A stretch of DNA of 5,130 nt, from positions 1 to 5,130 of the forward strand of contig JAPWUY010000183.1 of NCBI GenBank assembly GCA_028275295.1, read 5' to 3'. Below are positions 1-4,690 of the stretch, one piece after another. The DNA comes from Thermodesulfobacteriota bacterium (GTDB taxonomy: Bacteria > Desulfobacterota > Desulfocorpusculales > Desulfocorpusculum). How positions within the stretch are numbered: the first letter of the stretch is position 1; each line of letters opens with the position of its first letter. A program made the position numbers and the translations under genes. Below the pieces are notes generated by a model. It saw only the letters and a program-made list of their open reading frames with translations. It was not told where the DNA came from and did no database searches.

Positions 1-71
1 CAGGCAGAGCCTTATGGCTTTTCCCCTGGGGAAGGTGGAAAGTAGAATTTTCAACCTGAAAAGCTGAGAAG

Positions 72-87
72 GTTTCGGTATCGAAAC
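72..87. promoter_or_regulatory. Inverted repeat upstream of the GNAT pair (possible operator)
   Basis: GTTTCG and CGAAAC form perfect 6-base arms around a 4-base centre (GTAT). The repeat ends 31 bases before the start codon of the first acetyltransferase gene. The position would suit a repressor site or a short leader hairpin. No known regulator family can be named from this sequence, and a chance repeat is possible. Confidence 0.25.
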
Positions 88-102
88 TGCACTGGAAAAA
101 AG

Positions 103-109
103 AAAGGAG
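103..109 (+). promoter_or_regulatory. Ribosome binding site of the first GNAT gene
   Basis: AAAGGAG lies nine bases before the ATG at 119. This is a good Shine-Dalgarno match at normal spacing and supports that start codon. Confidence 0.75.
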
Positions 110-118
110 CTCCAACGG

Positions 119-685
119 ATGTTCGATCAGTATCCCAAGTTACTCGTGCTCAAGGACGGAACCTCTGTGCTCCTCAGGCCCATGAAACCCGAAGATGAAA
201 GCGAGCTCAGAGCATTTTTCGAGAGGATCCCTGAGAGGGAGCGTTGGTTCAGGAGGGAGAATGTCGGGGATCCCACGGTGATCCACAAATGGTTCGAGAA
301 CATGGATTACAGGAGGGTCCTCCCCATGGTGGCCCTCAGGGAAGAAGATGGCAGAATAATAGCCAACTTGAGCCTCCATAGACGGCCCTGGGGATGCTTG
401 AGCCACATAGGCCATATAAGGATACTCGTGGATCCCCAATACAGGGGCCTGAGATTGGGCACTTGGATGCTCCTGGATCTGGTGAAGCTGGCCATGGGCA
501 TGGGTGTGGAGAAGATAGTGGCCGAATTCGTCTCGGGCATCGAGGATGCAGCCATGAGGGGAGTGGAGAAGCTCGACTTCTTCAAGGCAGCAGTTCTGGA
601 GAAGCACGTGAAGGATCCCGAAGGGAACTACCACGATCTCGTGATAATGGTCAAGAACCTCCACAGGGATTGGAGCGATTTTTGA
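119..685 (+). CDS. GNAT family N-acetyltransferase
   Basis: This encodes a 188-residue cytosolic protein that most likely transfers an acetyl group from acetyl-CoA to an amine, perhaps a lysine of another protein. The N-terminus has the usual GNAT opening (DGTSVLLRPMKPEDE, residues 13-27). The middle has a strand around RIIANLSL (79-86), and motif A, which binds the CoA pyrophosphate, is VDPQYRGLRLGT (104-115) followed by a long helix. The usual R-G-x-G-x-G/A loop reads R-G-L-R-L-G, so Arg112 replaces the first of its two conserved glycines. The domain resembles the GNAT domain of Pat-type protein acetyltransferases, but it has no fused acyl-CoA synthetase or cyclic-nucleotide domain. The start is supported by AAAGGAG nine bases upstream. 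Its stop overlaps the TTG start of the acuA-like gene, so the two are probably co-transcribed and translationally coupled. GNAT fold is confident; the substrate is unknown. Confidence 0.85.
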   Translation: MFDQYPKLLVLKDGTSVLLRPMKPEDESELRAFFERIPERERWFRRENVGDPTVIHKWFENMDYRRVLPMVALREEDGRIIANLSLHRRPWGCLSHIGHIRILVDPQYRGLRLGTWMLLDLVKLAMGMGVEKIVAEFVSGIEDAAMRGVEKLDFFKAAVLEKHVKDPEGNYHDLVIMVKNLHRDWSDF

Positions 686-1332
686 GTGGGCACTTGAAAC
701 CAGAGGGCAAGATCTCTAGGATCCAGACCCCCAAAGGGGAGCTGGAGCTGAGGTCCCTTTGTCCTCCAGGGTCTTTCTCTGGATTGGTGCTGGACTCCGG
801 GCTCGGGACCTTTCCCCACTATTCCTCCATGATCCAGAAGCTCGAGATGTTCGACCGGATAGCCTCGAGCGAGGACGGAAACGTGGTCCTCGCCATAGCA
901 GAGGGTAAAAGGGTGGTGGCGTACGCCTGTTCCTACTATCCAGCTCCAGGGGAGAGGTGGGCGGCATTGGGGAAGCTCATGTACGAGATGGGCGCCATAG
1001 AGGTGAGCAGGAATTTCAGGGGACTCGGGATAGCACAGAGGCTTGTGGCCATGGCCATGGACAGGGGAGACTTCTACGAGGAGAAGATAGCTTACATGAA
1101 CGGTTTCTCCTGGCATTGGGACTTGGAGGGAACAGGACTCACCCTAGCCCAATATCGAGAACTCATGATCTCCCTCATGAAGCCTTACGGGTTCAAGGAA
1201 TATCCCACAAACGAGCCCAATATCGCCATAAGGCAGGAAAATGTCTTCTTGGCCAGGATCGGATCCAAGGTCTCCCAGAAGGACATAAAGAGGTTTCACA
1301 AGCTTCTCTTCGGAATATTGGATCCCCAGTGA
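682..1332 (+). CDS. acuA: AcuA-like protein acetyltransferase
   Basis: This is a 216-residue GNAT protein closely resembling Bacillus subtilis AcuA (about 210 residues), which acetylates and inactivates AMP-forming acetyl-CoA synthetase. AcuA-type landmarks, numbered from the TTG, are YPAPGERW (86-93), MGAIEVSRNFRGLGIA (103-118, the acetyl-CoA-binding motif A with intact R-G-x-G-x-A), FSWHWDLEG (142-150), QYRELM (157-162), the NEP motif (177-179) and LARIGSKVS (190-198). No ATG is available before residue 50. I chose TTG at 682 because GGAG at 672-675 sits six bases upstream and the start overlaps the previous stop as TTGA. TTG at 670 or 694 are alternatives. No acuB, acuC or synthetase gene lies in the window, so acetoin metabolism is not implied. 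A role in controlling acetyl-CoA or acyl-CoA synthetase is inferred from the family. Confidence 0.85.
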   Translation: MSGHLKPEGKISRIQTPKGELELRSLCPPGSFSGLVLDSGLGTFPHYSSMIQKLEMFDRIASSEDGNVVLAIAEGKRVVAYACSYYPAPGERWAALGKLMYEMGAIEVSRNFRGLGIAQRLVAMAMDRGDFYEEKIAYMNGFSWHWDLEGTGLTLAQYRELMISLMKPYGFKEYPTNEPNIAIRQENVFLARIGSKVSQKDIKRFHKLLFGILDPQ

Positions 1333-1517
1333 TGCTTGCCATGGCGGTCCGCTCTCATGGGCGCTGTCCTGATCGCATCTCCAGGCAAACCGGTCCGCGA
1401 AAAGCACTATGGCCTTCGGTTTAGGATCTGCTCTCCCTTCGACTCAAGACATCCCAAACAACACGGGGGTTTGGAGGATCGGGCCTCGAAGGTCGCGGCT
1501 TTGGTGAGGAGTCCGCA

Positions 1518-2708
1518 CTAGAGGCCTTTGGCCATGGCCTTGTGATCGAAGGCCTCTTTTCTCACCCTGATGTCGTAGTAGTAGATCACCATCAGGATGG
1601 AAAGAAAAGTTGTGGAAATCACCTCTGCCATCAAGCTCAGGGCTTCGCCCAGCAACTGAGAAGCACTTTCTGGGAGCAAAAGGCCCAAAGCCAAGCTCAC
1701 CAATGTGAACCCTATGTGTATGACCATGCCTACCAAGACTCCTGCCATGAGGGCGAGGCCGGCCCTGGTCCAAGGCCTTTGAGTCCAGCCCTCTCCCAAC
1801 CTCCATTTCATGAGCTCTCGGCTCCTCCTCAGGGCCTGCCTTCCCTTGAGACCTTCGAGCACCACGACCTTGTCCGCGAGAAGGAAACGGAAAAACATCA
1901 CGTACCCGGGGACGAAGAATAAGATGGTCCCCCCTATGATGAGTGCCCATGCCAGCAACATGGTGGTGATGAGCCCCCCAAGCCTCGACTGGAGCGCCTT
2001 GTAAGAATCCCAAAGGCTTATGGCATGGCCCAGGTAACTCTCGGATATGGCGATTATCAGGGCCCCCTCCCCCCAAAAGAAAAGCACTATGAAGACCAAA
2101 GCAGTGATTGCAACTGCCAAGATGAAGGTTCCCGCGGACTCGACCATCGTAGCGCCCTGGACTGTCCCTGGGAGTATGGATTCCATCGCTTTGGAGAACA
2201 GGTACGCTGCCCCAGTGGGGATGAGCAATATGAGGAAAAGAACCGAGAAGTTCTCCTTGAAGAGGGAGGCCGATCTCACTAGCATCTCCTTTATGCTCAT
2301 GGGCTCGAGGGGAAATCCCGGATGGATGCGCGGCTTGGAACGCCTGTCTTTGACCCAAGCCACTGGCCCTCCCACTGGTATCTCCGTTTCCCTTGGGATT
2401 TCTTGGGTTAACTCGGCCCTCTCTTCCTTAGTACTTCCCGCACGCAAGACTCCAGTATAAGCTATCTCCAAAATGGCCCCCTTTTCCTCCAGGACCTTTC
2501 TTATCCGCCTTGCCTGCTCTTCCGTTGCGGACCTGGTCAAGGTCAAGGGCAACCGGGCCAGGGCCAAGCGTATCTTCTCGGGGTCACTTTTCTTGTAAAG
2601 CCTCGAAAGGATCTTGACGAGCTCCTCCTGGGAGGCCCCTGGCTGAAATCCAATGATTCTTATGGTCATCTTCGCCCCTGGGGTGGTGGGACCGAGCTCT
2701 TGGGCCAT
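1518..2708 (-). CDS. Membrane protein with N-terminal L7/L12-like domain
   Basis: This encodes a 396-residue protein of unknown function. Residues 15-82 resemble the C-terminal domain of ribosomal protein L7/L12: IIGFQPG, then a helix (EELVKILSRLY), then TLTRSATEEQARRIRKVLEEKGAILEI. Similar GF-x-PG modules occur at the N-terminus of other bacterial proteins, notably in Deltaproteobacteria, as recalled from the family. A polar linker (about 90-135) leads into five or six membrane segments near 154-172, 194-221, 246-275, 317-345 and 355-378. The segment VVVLEGLKGRQALRRSREL (281-299) and the ending IYYYDIRVRKEAFD (375-388) are typical of the membrane domain found with glycerophosphodiester phosphodiesterases and related uncharacterised proteins. 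No catalytic phosphodiesterase domain is present. ATG at 2708 is chosen because GAGGTGA precedes it. An upstream TTG (2780) lacks a binding site and overlaps a candidate promoter. ATG at 2669 is an alternative. Confidence 0.85.
   Translation of the reverse strand: MAQELGPTTPGAKMTIRIIGFQPGASQEELVKILSRLYKKSDPEKIRLALARLPLTLTRSATEEQARRIRKVLEEKGAILEIAYTGVLRAGSTKEERAELTQEIPRETEIPVGGPVAWVKDRRSKPRIHPGFPLEPMSIKEMLVRSASLFKENFSVLFLILLIPTGAAYLFSKAMESILPGTVQGATMVESAGTFILAVAITALVFIVLFFWGEGALIIAISESYLGHAISLWDSYKALQSRLGGLITTMLLAWALIIGGTILFFVPGYVMFFRFLLADKVVVLEGLKGRQALRRSRELMKWRLGEGWTQRPWTRAGLALMAGVLVGMVIHIGFTLVSLALGLLLPESASQLLGEALSLMAEVISTTFLSILMVIYYYDIRVRKEAFDHKAMAKGL
1521..1560 (+). terminator. Possible intrinsic terminator of the GNAT pair
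   Basis: GAGGCCTT (1521-1528) pairs perfectly with AAGGCCTC (1549-1556), and TTTT follows directly at 1557-1560. The 20-base loop contains a second palindrome, GGCCATGGCC (1530-1539), which could fold alternatively. The hairpin is about 190 bases after the acuA-like stop, inside the last codons of the convergent membrane-protein gene. The short T tract, long loop and coding overlap make it uncertain. On the minus strand no T run follows it. Confidence 0.35.
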
Positions 2709-2710
2709 GG

Positions 2711-2717
2711 TCACCTC
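2711..2717 (-). promoter_or_regulatory. Ribosome binding site deciding the start of the membrane protein
   Basis: GAGGTGA, read on the minus strand, lies two bases before the ATG at 2708, which puts its GAGG core five bases from the ATG. It is a strong anti-16S match. It favours this start over the longer reading from TTG at 2780 and over ATG at 2669, which has only AGGGG five bases upstream. Confidence 0.6.
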
Positions 2718-2751
2718 GCGTTCTTGGGCTCCATTGCCTCGATGCGGGTTT

Positions 2752-2780
2752 TTGGTATCAAAGGCCAGTCCATTTGTCAA
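2752..2780 (-). promoter_or_regulatory. Candidate sigma-70 promoter of the membrane protein gene
   Basis: On the minus strand a perfect -35 hexamer TTGACA (2780-2775) is followed after 17 bases by TACCAA (2757-2752), a poor -10 (3 of 6), preceded by TG-n as in extended -10 promoters. Transcription would start near 2745, giving a leader of about 37 bases before the ATG at 2708. The -35 lies inside a small palindrome, CCATT-TGTC-AATGG (plus strand 2771-2784). The weak -10 keeps confidence low. Confidence 0.4.
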
Positions 2781-2828
2781 TGGAATATTGAGAGAAGTGT
2801 CTTTGGCCTGGACTGTTCTCCACGTGCG

Positions 2829-2963
2829 TCAGCTCCGAGCCTCAAGCCCCCTATATCTTTCGGCATACTCCCACTGGATCCGGGACCAACTCCCAAACCG
2901 GAAATGGGAGGGCCTCCCTAAGCTGGAGCAGCCCAAATACACAGCCCATATGGCACACATCAT
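2829..2963 (-). CDS. Possible small protein, 43-44 residues, unknown
   Basis: I do not recognise this product. It starts at ATG-ATG (2963 or 2960) behind a long purine-rich stretch, GGAGGTAGGTAGGAGAA, which holds two Shine-Dalgarno-like sequences. AGGAG is five bases from the second ATG. The predicted protein begins MMCAIWAVYLGCSS and ends IQWEYAERYRGLEARS: a short hydrophobic start with two cysteines (one each at about positions 3 and 12), three tryptophans and a charged, helix-like tail. An in-frame TAG (2975-2973) lies just upstream, so it is not a longer gene's tail. It lies in the same direction as the transporter operon and the membrane protein gene. Overlapping open frames make chance plausible. 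Confidence 0.25.
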   Translation of the reverse strand: MMCAIWAVYLGCSSLGRPSHFRFGSWSRIQWEYAERYRGLEARS

Positions 2964-3013
2964 TTCTCCTACCTACCTCCAGAGGTTCGGTCTCGAGCCC
3001 ATGGGCTTTCGCC

Positions 3014-3040
3014 AAAAAAAGATGGAGCCAGGAACACTCC
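3014..3040 (-). terminator. Weak terminator-like hairpin after the transporter operon
   Basis: On the minus strand GGAG (3040-3037) can pair with CTCC (3027-3024), plus a T-G wobble, and the stem is followed by ATC and seven Ts (3020-3014). It lies about 70 bases after the permease stop, where the operon's terminator is expected. The T tract is good, but the stem has only four or five pairs, so termination may be inefficient. Confidence 0.35.
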
Positions 3041-3108
3041 CACGTATTCGGGAGGTCATACGTAGATCTCGATGAGCAAATCCCCGTGCAGATTGTTCTC
3101 GAATGGGG

Positions 3109-3918
3109 TCATGACATTCTGGCTTTCCTCGCACGGAGAGCTGCGAGGAAAAACCCTCCACAGAGCACCGCTACGATCACTGCCCCGGGGGGGAGATCTA
3201 GCCAGTAAGATATACCCAATCCCACCACCGTTGCGGCCACTGCAACCGAGGCCGAGACCAGTGTCATCCTCTTGATCTCCCGAGCGAGGTTCCTCGATAT
3301 GGCCCCAGGGATCACGAGGAGTGCCTCAACTAGCACTATTCCCACAAGGTATATGGAGACGATTACGGTCAAAGCCAGAAGTATCGAGAAGAAGTATCTC
3401 AGGAAGGTCACTGGGAGGCCACTCACCCATGCCATTGCCTCATCGAAGCTCAAGAAGACAAACTCCTTGAAAAGACAGATGGTGCATACTGCGACCCCCA
3501 GAGCCAGAAGAGAGACCTCCCAGAGCTGCTCCTTCCCCACGGCCAAGATATTCCCGAATAGGAACCCGAACACATCCACGTTGTACGTCCTGGAGAGGTG
3601 AAGGAATATGACCCCCAAGGCCATGGAGGCCGAGAAGAGTATACCTATGGCGGTATCCTCCTCCACCTTCCCGGCACTCCTCGCCCACTCTATGAGCAGG
3701 GCTACCATGGAGGCGAAGGCCAATCCCGTCCAGAAGGGACTCATGGCCATCACCAATCCCAAGGCCACCCCTCCGAAGGCGGAGTGGGAGATCCCTACTC
3801 CTATGAAGGCCATCTTCCTCAGCACAACGAAGACCGAGAGGACCCCGCAAAGGCCGCTGACCACCACTCCTGCCAAGAAAGCCCTGTGAAGAAATCCCGC
3901 AGAGAGAAATTCATCCAT
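3109..3918 (-). CDS. znuB: Zinc/manganese-type ABC transporter permease
   Basis: This 269-residue inner-membrane protein is the channel-forming subunit of a metal uptake transporter (ABC-3 permease family, normally about 260-290 residues). Family landmarks are LRKMAFIGVGISHSAFGG (33-50), EEDTAIGILFS (86-96), FGFLFGNIL (117-125), a DEAMAWVSGLP segment (159-169) that probably contacts the ATPase, and VEALLVIPGAISRNLAR (197-213). About seven or eight hydrophobic segments span the protein, and a short basic tail (RARKARMS) follows. The ATG overlaps the end of the ATPase gene by eight bases. Only a weak GAGAAG precedes it, so translation probably depends on coupling. Subunit type is confident. Zinc is more likely than manganese, judging by the binding protein, but permease sequence alone does not settle the metal. 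Confidence 0.92.
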   Translation of the reverse strand: MDEFLSAGFLHRAFLAGVVVSGLCGVLSVFVVLRKMAFIGVGISHSAFGGVALGLVMAMSPFWTGLAFASMVALLIEWARSAGKVEEDTAIGILFSASMALGVIFLHLSRTYNVDVFGFLFGNILAVGKEQLWEVSLLALGVAVCTICLFKEFVFLSFDEAMAWVSGLPVTFLRYFFSILLALTVIVSIYLVGIVLVEALLVIPGAISRNLAREIKRMTLVSASVAVAATVVGLGISYWLDLPPGAVIVAVLCGGFFLAALRARKARMS

Positions 3919-4690
3919 CGTGGCTTCTCACGACCCTGTGGGGCACTTCCCCGTGGAACAAGTACTCTACACTGCATCCAAAGGTCTGCTCGAGTCCAAT
4001 TCTCCCCAAGGGAGGTGGCTGATGGAGGTGCACTCTCCTGTTTATGCAAACGACATCGTCCACATGCCTGGAGATGGCCCCCACATCGTGACATACCATT
4101 AGCACCGTGAGCTCCATCTCCTCTTTTAGTTGGGCTATGAGCTCGTAAAGCTCATCTTGGGCGCAAGCATCCAGAGACACTGTTGGCTCATCGAGCATCA
4201 AGAGCCTAGGTTCCACACATATGGCCCTCGCTATGAAAACCCTTTGCTGTTCCCCGCCTGAAAGCTCTCCTATGTTGCGCGTGGCCAAATGGGTTATACC
4301 GACCCTCTCGAGAGCCTTCATTGCCAATTCCCTGTCCTGGGGAGTTGGCCTCCTGAGGAGCCCGACCTTCCCGTATCGCCCCATCAACACCACATCCAGG
4401 GCTGTCACCGGAAACGTGGGATTGGTGAGGGGCCTTTGGGGAAGATAGCCCACGAGTCCTCCCTTTCCTATAACCCTCTCGGGCAATTGGCCGAAGACCA
4501 AGACCTTTCCCTTGGTTGGTTTGACTAACCCGAGTATTGCCTTGAGGAGGGTGCTTTTCCCTGCCCCATTGGGGCCCAAGATTCCCACGAATTTGCCCTC
4601 CTCTATCTCGAGATTCACGTCCTCCAAGGCCACATGGCCGTTGTACGTGACCGTGAGATCCCGCATCTCCACAGCAAGAGCCATCTTCAC
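3911..4690 (-). CDS. znuC: Zinc/manganese-type ABC transporter ATPase
   Basis: This 259-residue cytoplasmic ATPase powers metal import by the adjacent permease. All ABC motifs are intact: Walker A GPNGAGKST (39-47), Q-loop Gln85 in YLPQRP, signature LSGGEQQR (143-150), Walker B LLMLDEP (163-169), D-loop SLD (172-174) and switch His201. The C-terminal extension, with VCINRRVHLH (214-223) and HGEVPHRVV (246-254), is typical of metal-uptake ATPases of this family. The start is GTG at 4690, overlapping the binding-protein stop as GTGA, with GGGAGG six bases upstream. ATG at 4684 (two codons later), with AGGAGG nine bases upstream, is equally possible. Its end overlaps the permease gene by eight bases, so the genes form one operon. 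Confidence 0.93.
   Translation of the reverse strand: MKMALAVEMRDLTVTYNGHVALEDVNLEIEEGKFVGILGPNGAGKSTLLKAILGLVKPTKGKVLVFGQLPERVIGKGGLVGYLPQRPLTNPTFPVTALDVVLMGRYGKVGLLRRPTPQDRELAMKALERVGITHLATRNIGELSGGEQQRVFIARAICVEPRLLMLDEPTVSLDACAQDELYELIAQLKEEMELTVLMVCHDVGAISRHVDDVVCINRRVHLHQPPPLGRIGLEQTFGCSVEYLFHGEVPHRVVRSHDG

Larger units (their letters stand above)
1..118. other. Leader region with no assignable gene
   Basis: No gene can be assigned here. On the plus strand all three frames are closed by stops at or before base 67 (for example TAG at 43-45 and TGA at 65-67), so an upstream gene could end here, but the 14-21 residue tails are too short to recognise. Two small inverted repeats are visible: TTCCCC-T-GGGGAA at 21-33, and GTTTCG-GTAT-CGAAAC at 72-87. 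A weak hairpin AGCC-TTAT-GGCT followed by three Ts lies at 8-22 and could be a remnant terminator for an upstream gene. No convincing sigma-70 promoter was found: CTGAAA at 55-60 and TATCGA at 79-84 are 18 bases apart but match the consensus poorly. Confidence 0.4.
2709..3108. other. About 400-base gap between transporter operon and membrane protein gene
   Basis: No recognised gene lies here. Read on the minus strand it contains, in order: two micro-ORFs chained by ATGA overlaps directly after the permease stop (18 residues, 3112-3056; 28 residues, 3059-2973), a weak hairpin followed by seven Ts, a 12-base palindrome AGCCCATGGGCT (2996-3007), a strong ribosome binding site with a 44-residue ORF, and the candidate promoter of the membrane protein gene. 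The permease frame, after its stop, is also open from 3108 to about 2850 (85 codons) without a clear start. Plus-strand ORFs here have no ribosome binding site or recognisable motif. No tRNA was found. Confidence 0.5.

Noticed and set aside
140..664. Long minus-strand ORF opposite the first GNAT gene
   Set aside because: It is an antisense shadow of a clear GNAT domain, has no recognisable motif, and its composition (many His, Pro and Gly) reflects the opposite-strand codons.
394..681. Extension of the AcuA-like gene upstream to ATG at 394
   Set aside because: This stretch is the out-of-frame reading of the first GNAT gene, is Gly/Arg-rich with no family similarity, and would far exceed the normal AcuA length.
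1387..1422. Inverted repeat AAACCG / CGGTTT in the convergent gap
   Set aside because: The 24-base loop and lack of a T tract on either strand make a terminator unlikely.
1454..1474. CCAAAC / GTTTGG hairpin in the convergent gap as a terminator
   Set aside because: Stem is only six pairs and no T run follows in either direction.
1336..1521. 61-residue plus-strand ORF in the convergent gap
   Set aside because: No ribosome binding site and no recognisable motif, in a gap where open frames occur by chance.
1399..2091. 13-base direct repeat GAAAAGCACTATG at 1399-1411 and 2079-2091
   Set aside because: One copy is within coding sequence, there is no flanking similarity, and a match of this length is not surprising in 5 kb.
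1444..2358. 304-residue minus-strand ORF overlapping the membrane protein gene
   Set aside because: It is a frame shadow rich in His, Gly and Arg. The overlapping frame encodes a convincing membrane protein with a ribosome binding site.
2981..3010. tRNA T-arm-like GGTTCGGTCTCGAGCC
   Set aside because: No acceptor, anticodon or D arm could be built around it on either strand.
2653..3075. 140-residue plus-strand ORF across the start of the membrane protein gene
   Set aside because: It overlaps the well-supported minus-strand start, lacks a ribosome binding site and shows no known motif.
3598..4110. 170-residue plus-strand ORF opposite the permease and ATPase genes
   Set aside because: It is antisense to strongly conserved transporter genes and has no recognisable features.
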